The notes: a model not told the origin generated them from the sequence alone. A DNA stretch of 64,000 bases from Syncephalastrum monosporum B8922 (GCA_000697355.1 JNEN01000834.1:186001-250000); one strand, 5' to 3'; counted from the first letter of the stretch, positions 48,981-61,787 are shown. Numbers and translations: made by a program.

Positions 48981-50231
48981 ATGCCGTCAGATTTCAAGCT
49001 TCCCTTGCCGCCGCCCCTGCGTCACCCTACGGACGGTAATCCTTCCTTATATCCGGCTTTCTCGTCATCAGCATCATTCTATACCATTTCTTCCCCTTCC
49101 GCTTCATTTTCTGACTCTGCTACCGACATGTCATTCACAAGGTAAAGCAGCAATAAAAAGAAGATGAGAAATAAACTTGCGTCCTGGGAAATGAAAACGG
49201 GCAAATGTTCATCGTATTAACTAATTCGGACCAAGGAGTCCGGATGATGTCCGCCACTATCCTCGATACGTGAGTTTCAGAGCCGTACACAAGTGAGATC
49301 TGGATCTTCCATCAAATGCCCTAACGTTATTCTTAGAATCTACCTTCTATGATACATCAACCGAACCCAGCCGTATCACATAATCACACCAGCAAATACA
49401 CGCCTTACCCTCCACTGCCACCACATCCAACGACGGAGACGAGAACCTCAGTTACAAAAGCACGATGGTCCCGGTCCTCTCTTCCTTCTTCGTCCAGCTC
49501 ACCCGTCCCAGAGACTATAATACCCCGTAGCAGACAACCCCATAGGAAGCGACAGGCAAGACTAGGCGATACTATCAGGGGAATTTGAAACACTGACGCA
49601 TAAAGTAGTTCTCCTCATCTTCCGCAACAGGCCCGAAAGAATGTTACTCCTGCCATAGGTACACGTGAAAAGCGACATACTTCCTTTCTTTTTCTATTTA
49701 TCATTGACAAACGTCTCTTTTAAAGCACAGAAACACCTGAATGGCGACGTGGTCCTCTGGGTAAGTCCAAAAAGGAAATACCCTTCTGTGACACACACTT
49801 TCTCTTTTTCCTTTCTGCGTGTTTATGGGGGTGTATGCAAGCAATTTCCATAAACTAAAGAAAAATGCAAAACAAAACAACACAGGTCCGCGGACGTTAT
49901 GCAACGCGTGTGGTCTAAGTAAGGCGAATACTGGGGGACTCCCTACAAGATGCGCTCCCATTTTACTCACGCACACATACTGTACATAAATGTAACCCTA
50001 CTAGTCTGGGCCAAGTTGGCAAAGCAAAACGGCAAACAAAACGTTGATACGTCTTCATCACAAAGGAATAGCTGGGTCTCGCATAACAGTGCGAAGCTAT
50101 CTCCACAACTTATTCCACGGAGCCGAAGTCCATGCCACGTCGAGCCGGTCCCAAGTCGAACCCCTACCACAACAAGCGAGTCCAATGCAGCCAGCGCCAA
50201 CAAGTGTGCAATTTCTTATCTCCTGAGTTGA
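48981..50231 (+). CDS. GATA-type zinc-finger transcription factor (18-residue loop, WC-2-like finger)
   Basis: Seven exons reconstructed: 48981-49141, 49239-49269, 49337-49526, 49631-49658, 49726-49760, 49886-49918, 50005-50231; 234 residues. N-terminus MPSDFKLPLPPPLRHP is Pro/Ser-rich. The zinc finger is spread over four exons: ECYSCH, STETPEWRRGPLG, PRTLCNACGL, IWAKLAKQNGKQ. Spacing is C-x2-C-x18-C-x2-C, the loop length of white-collar-type and plant GATA factors rather than the 17-residue loop of AreA/GATA-1 types. The WAK after the last Cys also fits WC-2. No PAS domain is visible, so this is not a complete white-collar protein. The exon 3-4 junction and the C-terminus (ending SYLLS) are the least certain parts. 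Confidence 0.75.
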
Positions 50232-50343
50232 AAATAGACGTTCCAACTTTTATTCCTCTCTTAGCCCTCAGATTCCGTGAAACGAGTATGTGTGTTCGTG
50301 TGTGTTGTGTATGTATATGTGTGTGTGCGTGATGAGTGTTAGC

Positions 50344-52961
50344 TTAAACCACCGTGGCGTATTGTGCTTGGACACTTCGTTTGATGCGCAGCATCTCCTT
50401 GAACGTATCCTCGTTGCCATGTTGAACCTCGAAATCGTGCCATTTTTGCCAGAACTCAGGCAGTGTCTATACGGTAAAAAGAAAAATAAGGAAGGGGCGG
50501 GGCCACATGGGTCCGTCAGCGGGTTTACTTCTCTTCCTCTTTCTCAGATGACATACCTTCGGGTCAAAGAACTGGGACGCATAGCCGTAAATGGCACGCG
50601 CACGGTCGATTTCGCCGAGTTTGCGCTCCAGTTCAACGTATTTGAGGCACATGGGTCGGACATCCTTGTCAGGCAGGGCCTCGATAGCACGTTCATAGAT
50701 CTCACGTGCAGCAATGATGCCGAAAGACGCAGTCGCCTTGGCAATGTAAAAGTTGAACATCTCGAGACGGTCCTCGTTGGAGACGGCCCGCGTCGCACGG
50801 TCGTAGATGCGCATCGCGTGCCGTGCCAGACCGTATTCTTCCTCGAGCTTGCCGTACATGAGATAAATCGGTTTCGCATATTTGGGCGGGCATTTGTCCA
50901 ATGCTTGCTCAAAGAGATCTCTTGCGCGTTCAAGCTTGCTGCCACCCTGCATATGATGTAATAAGTCTATGTATTTCCATTTGATCCGGGCCGGCACTTA
51001 CGTAACGCTGGATGAATCGATGCAGATAAATGTTCCACAGCTCAAAGGCGATAGGCCATCCAAAGACTTCGATGCCACGCTCGTACACTTTGTACGATTC
51101 TTCAAAGTACTTATTTTCCTCGAGGAATGTGGCGTAGTTGACGATCGTTTGAGGGTTGGCTATGCGGAGATCCAGGATCTTGTCGTACACGGCCTTGGCG
51201 CTCTCCACCGTACCGACACTCTCCTCCAGATCGACATAGAAACTCCAGAGTTTAAGGCTCTTGAAGACTCGCTGTTGAACGGAGAGGGATTCGTCATGGA
51301 AGTTAACCATCTTAGGATTGATGTTGGAGAGGCGGGGCACGTGTGTTGCCCGTGCCATGATCTGCAATGCGCGGTCAAAAGCATCATGGCGGGTCTCCAT
51401 CTCGGCATATTCACACCATAACTCGGCCAAATCGTTCACGTTCCGGTAGTTGACTTTAACAGCCTTGTCGAAGATTGCACGTGCCGAATCCAGGTCGCCG
51501 CCTTCCTCGTAGAATTTGGCAAACTGGACATACAGATCGTGGAATTTGCCGTCAGCCGACTTGGGATTGATGGTCTGTACCGCCTTCGTATATGTCTCGA
51601 CGACCTAATAACGTCGTGTTAGGGAATAAGTATCATCGAAAGGCGACTTGCCTTCTCCTTGTTGTCGCCCCAGAGCGCCACGCGCTTCTCCCATTCAAGG
51701 ACGTTGTTCGGGTTCTGCCGCAAGAGGACATCGTTCACTAAGAAGGGTCGTCGATCCATGAGTCTCTCAAAGCGTAGTAACCGCATATCGAGATCTAGGT
51801 CCTCTTCTGGGTCTTTTTCACCGGCGGCTTCACGCTCGGCTGCCATCTCCATCTTGGTCGTGATCATTTCTTCCTCAAACTCGGCATAGGCGTCAAAAAT
51901 GGCCGTGAAATCACGGACGGTCATGACGGTGGTGATGCCCTCTTCGAAGATATCGCATGCCTAGGTAAACCCGTTCCACGTGGTAAGTTCTGGAAACACT
52001 ATCTCTACCGTGGCTGGTTTCCATACCTTTTCGAGTTGCCCCATCTTGATCCAGTACATGGCGAGACGGCAATAGAGCATGCCGACTTGGTCGGTGAAAC
52101 GCTTGATACCGCTTCGGATAATGGCCTCGACTTGGAGGCTCTTAATATCTGAACAATGCTCGACAATCAGCTCGCAGAGATCCTGCCAGAGCTGGTAATG
52201 TGATTTGCCCTTGATGGACTGGAAAGTATGGTCGTTGACAACCTTGGCGAGCCGGACAGCGGCCTCGTCGTACTGATCGAGTTTAAGCAGACTTTCGACG
52301 TAGTCTTCCACGCGCGAAGGCTCGAGCTTAACGTAGCGTCGCAGCACACGGATGGCCGTCTCACCGCCTGTGTTTTCCGCAAACTGGATATAAAGTTCCC
52401 AGACACGCGCATGCTGCGTGACCGGTAAAGCACGCAGGGCCCGGTCAAAAGTGCGGCGTGTCTTGGTGATGAGAGGTTGCTGGCACAGGAATGAGCAATA
52501 GTCGAGCCAGATGCGTGGCATCTAAAGTGGATCGCGTCAATACAGGAGGAAATAACGAGATGACGGTCTACCTTGTTGAGCAGGACAAGCGCGCGCTCGT
52601 AGGCATTGTTGAGGGCAGCGTATTGAGCCTTGTAGACAACAGGATTCAAGCCATTAAGTTTTTCGCGTCGCAGATCGAGGTACTTCTTCCACAGCTTGTA
52701 CGATCCCGGAAGCTCCTTGAGAGCGCGCTCGTAGATAAAACACTGCTCTTGAAATGTGCCGGTGCGCTTGTGATCGAGATAACGAAGCCAAGTGCGCAAA
52801 GCATATGGGTAACGGAGAGCCTCCTCTTCGTAGGCAAGATCAAACTCGCCCTATACAAAAAAAAATACGAAAACGAAAACAAAGAGCAGTCAATCGCCAT
52901 GCGCTTCAAACGGAGATGATAGAATACGCACAATCATGTAAGGATTTCCGTCGACATCCAT
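50344..52961 (-). CDS. SYF1: pre-mRNA splicing factor SYF1/XAB2 (HAT-repeat protein of the NineTeen complex)
   Basis: Scaffold of the Prp19-associated complex in the active spliceosome. Start 52961 ([10 protein letters not shown]), an intron, then [31 protein letters not shown] repeats run through the whole protein: [103 protein letters not shown]. The last exon has [22 protein letters not shown] and stops at 50344 after VQAQYATVV. About seven introns. The acidic C-terminal tail found in metazoan XAB2 after this point is missing. Stop lies 113 bp from the convergent GATA gene. Confidence 0.92.
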
Positions 52962-53248
52962 TGCTTTTTGGTGTGAAGCGGAATAGGTGAAAAGAGCTGA
53001 AAAGACAGAGGGAAAGCGGAGGAGCGGGCGCTTTGTCAAAATTCGATTTTGGTGTCTGTGAACAAACTAAAACAATGGTTACTGATGTACAGACAGTATG
53101 TATCTTTTATCTTAAAGCAAAGCCCGCCAGCTATACAGCAGGCAGATTGAGATGCACAGATAGAATAGAGTAGAGTAGAGTAGAGATGAGAATGCAGAGG
53201 GTTTATTTACAATGAATGGGGTACAAGCAGAGCCTATGCGTGTAAGGA

Positions 53249-53707
53249 CTATGCTTCGTCATGGATGCGTTTCAAGCGTTCATACTCGCGCGTTACTTGA
53301 TCGAGTTTGGCCTGAAGGTGGTGATATCGCTCTTGCTGCTCTTTGGTGGGCATAAAGAGATCGTCGTCTTCATTTTGCGCGTCCAGGATCTCTTTTAACG
53401 CCTGATCCAGTTCTTTCTTATCCTTTTCAAGCTCCTGTTTCTTGTTCTCGAGTTTTCCGTATTCGGCCTGACGCTCCTCGAGCGCCTCGCACCGATGCTT
53501 TATTTCTTCCAGTTGAGAATTAATCTCGATCTGACGTTGTCGTTCGCGCTTGATCTCCATTTCATAGTTGTCAATTTCCATTTCCAAGAGATCTTCGTCC
53601 ACGTCCTCCCAATCCTCGGCCTCATTCTCCTTGTCGGAATGGCTGGGTGACGACGTGGAATGGAAAGGTGATTTATGGGGTGATTTGTATGGGCTATAGT
53701 GGGACAT
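53249..53707 (-). CDS. hypothetical coiled-coil protein, about 152 residues
   Basis: Single exon. Start 53707 (MSHYSPYKSPHKSPFHS) is chosen over an upstream in-frame ATG because the SPYKSP repeats look like the true start. A phospho-acceptor-like SP-rich N-terminus and acidic stretch (EDWEDVDEDLLEMEID) are followed by an almost continuous coiled coil rich in Glu, Lys and Gln (residues about 45-150: LENKKQELEKDKKELDQAL), ending YERLKRIHDEA. No known family; probably a structural or adaptor protein. Confidence 0.65.
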   Translation of the reverse strand: MSHYSPYKSPHKSPFHSTSSPSHSDKENEAEDWEDVDEDLLEMEIDNYEMEIKRERQRQIEINSQLEEIKHRCEALEERQAEYGKLENKKQELEKDKKELDQALKEILDAQNEDDDLFMPTKEQQERYHHLQAKLDQVTREYERLKRIHDEA

Positions 53708-54277
53708 AACGGTGCAAAGAAACAGGAACGAGAAGCCCAGACGGGAAGGAAAATTGGCTCCGCCCGCCGACCACAAAATTAGGACAACATATCCTAGTAA
53801 TCATCTGCACGAAAGAGCAAGCCACTGACTTACCCGACATCATGGATTACTATATGCAGCCATAGAATAACACGAGACATCTAAGCTTTCAGCTATTCAT
53901 GGCCATGAGGAACAGAAATTTGCGTACGTATGCTATCAATCTATCGTGTGAAGGTGAAAATGATCATGGCGAAGTGAAGGCAACCAGCATAACAACAATA
54001 AACATCTGGACAGCTATTAATAAACGCTGCCAGTGACATCAGATCAACCTTGAGACATATGAAAAAGAAAAAAAGGAAGGTGCCATCCTTAATTGTTGCC
54101 GTGTTCTGAATGTTTATGCAAATTCCCATTTTGGAAGGGTTACTGGCCAATTTACTACGCACACAGATACACATAAACGAACTACGCCCAGTCCTCAAAA
54201 AAACAGGAACACTTTCATTTCTTTCTATTTGTTAATAGTTATTATACGGTTTATTCTCTTTTCTTTCTGTTGATGCA
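53708..54277. other. divergent promoter region
   Basis: Between the coiled-coil gene (minus) and the peptidase gene (plus). T/C-rich just before 54278. A minus-strand frame at 53941-54198 has no support. Confidence 0.5.
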
Positions 54278-55337
54278 ATGCCACCGGCTCTGGTACATGA
54301 TACCAGCTACGCTCACTATCTCCATGCACGCCAAGCCGTAGAGAACGCAGCCGTCCTGGCCCTCACGCCTACACACGACCAGCAAATCATTCTTTATATT
54401 ATTGCAGGCTATGTCGCTGCTATCCTCCTCCTCTGGAATATGCCTGTCGCCAAGATTATCCTGTCACCGTTCAAGGTTCATATACGCGCCTATCAGCTCA
54501 TGATCGCATCGCATATTAAACAGTTGCATTTTTGTACAGCTCTTGACGGTAGGTCTTCACGAGTTCTCACACGCCGTGGTTGGTTGTGCGACTTGCGCCA
54601 AGATCGAGTCCATCGAAATCGATCCAGACGAGGGTGGGGCCACCCGCATGGTAAACCTCTTGATTCTCGCTTTCCCTAAACTTACAGTTAGTCAATGATT
54701 TTCTTTTGTTATCATAGCATGGAGGAAATGCACTCTGCACGTTACCGGCGGGTTATCTTGGGTCCTCCCTCATCGGGGCACTCTTGGTCATGTGTGGTTT
54801 TAACATCCTGGCTTCGAAAATTGCGTCCATTTTTCTCGGCAGCTGTCTCCTACTCACACTCTGGTGGGCCAAGAACTGGCTGACGCGAGGCATTGGTATC
54901 CTATTTATTGGTATCATTGTCTTTCTTTGGTGGCTCGCGCACGGTGTCGGTCTCAAGTACTTTGTACTTTTCGTTGGGTACGTTTTCGATACATGGTCTG
55001 AAGCATAGCTAAAGCTATTTCGTTTGGTCAGGGTCATGTCATGCCTTTACTGTCTCTGGGATATCTTGGATGATCTTGTTTTCCGGAAAGCATACGAATC
55101 AGATGCGACAAAATTTGCCTATGTGTGTGGATGTCTTTCGAGCCAGACTTGGGGCGTGATTTGGTTCCTGATTAGTCTGATCTTCTTTGCAGCTGGTATA
55201 CTCATCGGTCTCGCCGCTTTCAAAGGTAACTGGGGTTGGCCAAGTGCTGCTTCTATGATGTGCGAATTCTTCTGATAAAATCGACAGAGGACCAGCAGAC
55301 GCAAGAACAGCAAGCAAAACCCCTTGAGTGGCGGTGA
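54278..55337 (+). CDS. M50B-like membrane peptidase with HExxH motif
   Basis: Polytopic protein of the fungal M50B-like family. Start 54278 (MPPALVHDTSYAHYL). Five introns; exon 2 starts after a GTTCAT...GTACAG intron. First helix IILYIIAGYVAAILLLWNM, then GLHEFSHAVVGCATCAKIES with the zinc-binding HEFSH, TRM..HGGNALCTLPAGYLGSSLIG, several helices, YCLWDILDDLVFRKAYESDATKFAYVCGC (a WDILDD..R...SDA motif characteristic of the family) and another helix. A short last exon encodes EDQQTQEQQAKPLEWR. Substrate unknown. Zinc ligands are visible; protease activity is inferred from the family. Confidence 0.82.
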
Positions 55338-55553
55338 TGATGGCTTTTGAAAAACGAACCGGGCACTGTGCGACAAACAACCCATACCCGTACATACGCA
55401 TCCTTCACCACTGACTGTACATAATTTCACTTATACCTCTCGGAGCAGCGGACATACTTGACTTCTTTGTCATTTTTCTCATTTACAACGTATACATAAT
55501 ACAAAGATCCACAACTTTGGGCCACTTTTCGTATAAGAGCCAAGTTGTGCTTC

Positions 55554-56919
<1,366 letters not shown>

Positions 56920-57358
56920 AGTGTGCTGGTACTCGAAGAGAGAGAAAAGATAACGAAATGTGAGCTTCTTACATGGGGCCAATTTTTTTTTCTTCATTTT
57001 TTGCCCCTGTTCGAATGCCCATTATTTGGCAATGTACTTTACTGTATGTGTGTCACTGGATGAAACTATTCTCAACAACTGTATGACTCAACATTCATTT
57101 TTGTTAATGTGTAGTTAAACAATATTACACGCTGTAAACAACTGTAAACAACCTTGCTTAACGTACGACATAAAACAGCTTCAAATCTCCTCTCATTGTG
57201 TCGTTTGCATATACAAAGGGTACCAAACAGTGATAATAGTTTGAATACTCAAAGCTTCAAGTGGTGGTTGTGGGGTGAATTGAGGCTGTCAAATCCAAAG
57301 GAATGATTCTTGAGGTGCCCGAGTTGAGTCGCCGCTGGTCTTTTCTCCCACTCTTTCG
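56920..57358. other. divergent promoter region of the OYE and COX16 genes
   Basis: 440 bases, with an A/T-run at 56985-57001 and an imperfect repeat of TGTAAACAACTGTAAACAAC at 57132-57151. No gene. Confidence 0.5.
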
Positions 57359-57796
57359 ATGCCCACCTTCCAATCGAAACCGTACGGTAAACAGAGCGCC
57401 TTCCAGCCTTTGGCGAACAAGGTCAAACGCTACCCTTTCGCCCTATTTGGTTTCCCTTTCATCGCCATTATCGTCGGTGCTTCCTTTGGTCTGTCCCAAA
57501 TCACACAAACCCGTTACGATCATCGCGATCAACGCCATCAAAAGGTAATCAGGATTGTTGGCTGACTCACGCAAAGACATGAGGTTCATGTGGTCTGAAT
57601 AGGTTGCCAAGGAAGAAGCACTTGGACTGGATGCCAAGAGACGCAAGCTGAGTATACAGGAAGAATATTGGGTATGATAATATGCACATCTTATGCAAGA
57701 GACAAAAGTAACATTGTCCTATAGCGTCTGCAAGCCAAAACGGACGACGAATGGGAGCAAGTGCGTATCGATCGACCCCCGGGCGTTGAAGAATAG
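57359..57796 (+). CDS. COX16: cytochrome c oxidase assembly protein COX16
   Basis: Small mitochondrial inner-membrane protein needed for assembly of the COX2 copper module. Start 57359 (MPTFQSKPYGKQSAFQ). Exon 1 ends 57544. The helix FALFGFPFIAIIVGASFGL is followed by TQTRYDHRDQRHQK, VAKEEALGLDAKRRKLSIQEEYW and RLQAKTDDEWEQVRIDRPPG, the conserved RY..D, EE.LGL, EEYxRL and DDWE/R.PRP pattern of COX16. Two introns. About 108 residues. The stop is 113 bp from the convergent glutaredoxin gene. Confidence 0.88.
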
Positions 57797-57908
57797 TAGC
57801 AATAAGACCGTAGACATACCCTTCATAATCATTCATTCATTCATAAATATGCAAAAAAAAAAAGGTGTTATTCTGTACATCGTCAAAGTATATAAGCAAC
57901 TGATTTAT

Positions 57909-58818
57909 TTATTTGGTGCCCTCCTTGATCATCTCGTCCAGCTCGCCCGACGATATCAGTTCCTTGACGATATCCAAACCGCCAATCAGTTCGCCATTGA
58001 CGTACATTTGAGGGTATGTCGGCCACTTGGAGTATTCCTTCAGACCTATGAACCCTTGATAAGAACCAAGTCCTGTGCTATCAATATCAATATTTATATT
58101 TTACCTTGTCGAACATCCTCGTCGACGAGAATGTTGAATGAGCTGTACTTGATCTTTTGCTCGGCGAGAAGATCAACCAGTTGACGCGTAAAGCCGCAGC
58201 GAGGCTAAACATGGACCCATGGTTATGAATATTGATAGACGAGATATATATAGCAATAAGTACCTGTTGAGGAGTGCCCTTGATAAAGGTCATGACAGGT
58301 GCGCTGTTGATCAGGGACTTGAGGCGGGCGTTAAGGTCCTGAGCGGGTCGCACATCAGCCTCGCCTGATTGAGCCTTGGATGCACCCTTCGCGTGCTTGG
58401 CCACAGCGTTGGCCAACTCGGCAGCCTTCGCACCCTCGATGCGCTCGACTGTCTTGCCACCCTATATACCTGTAATGTAAGGTACGATCTACACCGATCG
58501 CTTGGTCTAATTACCTTGATAACAGCAAAGGTAGGCACAGCAGCAATCTCGAACTGCTCAGAAATATCAGGGTACTCTTCTGCTTCGATCTGTTCCCGTC
58601 ATGAGTCAGCGTGTGCAATCACACATTATTACTAATAGGCTGACCTTGAGGAAATGCAGGACAGGGAATTTGCCGGCCAGTTCAGCGAAGACGTCGTTCA
58701 TTTGCTTGCAAGGCTCGGCCCAAGAGGCCCAAAAGTTGAGAATAAGAACCGCATCCTTCTTGCTGACAAGATCCGCAAACTGGGCGTCCGAAGTGATATC
58801 AATCAGGTTGGCTGACAT
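57909..58818 (-). CDS. monothiol glutaredoxin GRX3/GRX4-type, thioredoxin-glutaredoxin fusion
   Basis: Cytosolic iron-sulfur carrier and iron-sensing regulator. Start 58818 ([14 protein letters not shown]). Thioredoxin-like domain with [12 protein letters not shown] (single-Cys variant of the Trx site), [20 protein letters not shown]; linker; then the glutaredoxin domain [70 protein letters not shown] and [13 protein letters not shown]. The active site reads CGFT, where this family is nearly always CGFS. Four introns, one of them directly before the active-site exon (donor GTACTT, acceptor GTTTAG). One glutaredoxin domain, as in yeast. Complete. Confidence 0.92.
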
Positions 58819-59802
58819 TGTGTGGAATAAGAAACTGTACTGTATATTCAAGCTCGAACCACCTTGAAACTTACAAAAAAATAACCGCTCTGGGATCAGC
58901 GGTATTTTAATCCATCATCTAGAAGATCGCTGCGGAACGTTATGTGATACGGCAATGGTGTTATAACTTCATTTTGACTGCATATTGCATCAAATGAGTG
59001 CCCAAGTATAACCAGAGTAAACGCCAGCTGCATATGTGCTTCATTCACTCGCTATTAGATGCGTAAAGAAGTCACTAGAGAACAGAAAAGCCCTCTGCTC
59101 ATATGATACTATATTCTATATTCTATATTCTATATTCTATATTCTATATTCTAGATGCGTACCAGCATCCATGCTCCGCACCTGCCGAGAAGTAAACTGA
59201 AATGTCCAAGACCATGAGCTGTTTGAACACACATAGAAGTTTACAAGAAAAATTAGGGCTTATATAGTGACACCTTGATGCAATCTCTGAGTATATGCTA
59301 GAGCGTAATAAGGTATAATGTCCTGGGCTATCAGCACACGACGGAAAGCAGGGCCAATGTCATCTATCTACCACAAACGAAAACCGGCATAACCGCAGCT
59401 TAACGTGTTGCTCGTAAATTAGCATAAAAATGCTGTGATTGAAGGGGAGGTGATATTTACTTTTTAATTCAAAGGATGGCAGAAAATGGAAGAAAATGTG
59501 AAAGGGAAGCAGGAGAGAAAAGAGAGCAACCGTCGGTAAAACCTCGGAACACCAGTGGAAAACGCGGAGGAAAGACTGATTCTGTGAGAGTCTCTATATT
59601 ACTGGTCATTCTGTCTAAACTGTCGATAATGTCCTGATCCAGCGGCTGTAGCTTTGCTGTCGTCTTCGGTGGGAGCATAGCATTGTAAATCAGCAGGAAT
59701 GTTTTAGAACTCAGATACGTTATTTTATCTTTTGGTGTATGACTTCTACGCGCGGCTACTGTACATATTGCAACTTTTTCGCACACGCCAAACATGGACA
59801 GG
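58819..59802. other. intergenic with heptamer microsatellite
   Basis: About 1 kb without a recognisable gene. Includes a minus-strand frame at 59469-59825 with no motif. A tandem TATTCTA heptamer, six copies, at 59110-59152. Confidence 0.5.
59110..59152. repeat. (TATTCTA)6 heptanucleotide microsatellite
   Basis: Six near-perfect consecutive copies, ending in CTAG. Confidence 0.85.
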
Positions 59803-59924
59803 GCATGGGGGCTGGGCCCCATCAAGCGGTGGGAGTGGACTAGAGTGACCGAAGATTAAGTGGGGTTGTGATGACCCGAAGCGCAATCGGAGGGTCACTC
59901 TTGGACGAAGCGAAGCGAGTGACA
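59803..59924 (+). repeat. left arm of a diverged inverted repeat
   Basis: Aligns in reverse complement with 61628-61787. Shared stretches include GGGCATGGGGGCTGG against GGGCATCGGGGCTGG, CCCATCAAGC, GTGGGAG, TCAAGTGG-type, TGTGATG and GGACGAAGCGAAGCGAG. By eye about three in four bases match, with one gap of about 25-30 bases. The arm contains a GTCACTC...GAGTGAC hairpin at its inner end. Confidence 0.75.
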
Positions 59925-61627
59925 CCGCTTGCATATGAAAACTAAAGGTTCGTTGCTTTTTTATATCTCGTGTTTGCTCATTAACATGTGCGAATTTCTT
60001 TCTGCCAGACTCAGAGCAGCCCGTCGTCCTGTTCCTGGAACGTAATGAGGAGACGGACCGCTTTGAGTGGCCCTACTGCAAGAAGACCTGGGCTTCTTGC
60101 TCAAGCACCCGCAGTCATTTCTATCGATACGCTGGGAAACGCTGCGAGGTTTCTGGTAAGAACGAATAAAAGTGCCGAGTCTTTTCTGCTAACCATTACT
60201 GTATCAGATACGGCTGATTCACATGGTAATGAAGAAAGTGATCTTGAGGATACCACATTGCCACTATCAAAATGGAGGCCACAGAACTCACCACTGTGTT
60301 TCCTGAACCTGTTGACAGCCCTCGAAGAACCTTCGATGAGTCGATTTTACGCGCTTTACGACAATCAGACGGTTCTTCCTGTGAGAGGAACAAGCCCTGT
60401 GGCAGCCTCAAGCATGAGTTTGGAGACTTAGCCGACTCGTGAAGAAACGTCTACCAAAAGCCATCGCCGTTGCCGCTATTGAAAGGTACCTATCCAACAC
60501 AAGCAAGTATTCATTGATTTATCAATCTTAGCTATCGATATACTCATATATATTGCAGATAGTCTGACATTAAACCGTGTGCATTGCTGGATGAGAATCT
60601 TACACCTTTGACGACCAAGAGTCATAATCACAGTTTTCGCGTTAAATACACCACATGGCAAGAAACGTGTACGGGATAACATTCTTCTACAAATATCGAA
60701 GCAAGTCTTATGTCCATCCAACATTACGGATCATATACCCAACAACTATCCACACGAAGTTACAAGCAGTTGGATACCAATTCCTGCCAACTACTGAACG
60801 ACGATTGGACGTCTCTTCCACAGCTTCGATATGCCTGCGCCCAATTGCTTGCCGGTGCAATCATTGTCAATAAAAAACAATGAGGCCGTACTTGTGAACA
60901 CTGTGGAGATCTATGCACGCCAGCGTTCGCTTGACGTCCACCGAGAAAGTTTTGTGAACAAGAAAAGGAAAATCAGCATACTCATCCTTACCGCCTGTTG
61001 TGAGACTGGTTTTAACCAGCCCCCATATCCGTAATTTTTTTTGTTTTTTTTTCACTTTGTTCCTTTTGATCTCTCTTTCCTCTTTTTCCAGTTGCTTTCC
61101 CCCTTCTCTCAACCAGCTGGGACATTTTGTGTCCACTTACCCTTTTGGATACCTTTTCCCTTCTCGGTAGTTTTGACGATTTTGCCGTCTTTAGCACTCC
61201 ATCTGTAGAATTATCAGCTGCAAAGAATGTTACAACTTGGTATGAGAACCATTTGTTTTGTTTTACCTGAGAAATCTTGAGAAGAATCCGAAGCTGACAC
61301 TGAAGTTGTGTCTGCTGCTTAGTCTGTTAAGACCGCGTTCGCTGGGTTTTTCTGTGGATGCCTGTGATAGAAACGTAAAGAAATGTTACGAAACGCATAT
61401 GGCTGATACTGTATATGGTATTACCTGTCCATCTTGTGGGGTCAAGTGTGATGATGCAGGAGGACTGCTTGGATATGTCTTGTATTTGTAGAGATTTTTT
61501 TCGATCGAAGTCTTGCCCATAGCAAAAGGGTATAGCGGACCAGTGTCATCGATGTACGTGTGCTGAATGCAGATTCCTCCGCCAACTTATGTGCTTTGAT
61601 TCTGTTATCGTCACAAGCCGTGGGTCT
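59925..61627. mobile_element. probable decayed element or pseudogene between inverted-repeat arms
   Basis: 1.7 kb of broken coding sequence on the plus strand. Pieces that read as protein: RFEWPYCKKTWASCSSTRSHF with Cys/His spacing like a zinc finger (60058-60120); a clean intron at 60156-60207 (GTAAGA, GCTAACC, ATCAG); MEATELTTVFPEPVDSPRRT (60272 onward); LVKKRLPKAIAVAAIER (about 60435-60486); RTCEHCGDLC (about 60889-60920). They lie in different frames and need frameshifts to connect. Flanking arms support a transposon relic. No transposase catalytic domain is recognised, so the class is unknown. It may instead be a degraded host gene caught between two repeat copies. Confidence 0.45.
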
Positions 61628-61787
61628 CGCTTCGCTTCGTCCATGGCTGACACTTTGATTGTGTTCTGCATGTGAGTGAGCCCCTTCGTCTACGGCTACG
61701 GGCCATCACAGCCTCCACTTGATCTCCAGTCACCCAAGTCCGCTCCCACGGCTTGATGGGAACCAGCCCCGATGCCCTCGTCAGAGG
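61628..61787 (-). repeat. right arm of the diverged inverted repeat
   Basis: Reverse complement of the left arm, with an extra segment of about 30 bases. On the minus strand it is open as SGLVPIKPWERTWVTGDQVE, and the left arm reads GLGPIKRWEWTRVTED before a stop in the corresponding frame. The repeat may therefore derive from a coding sequence. Confidence 0.75.
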
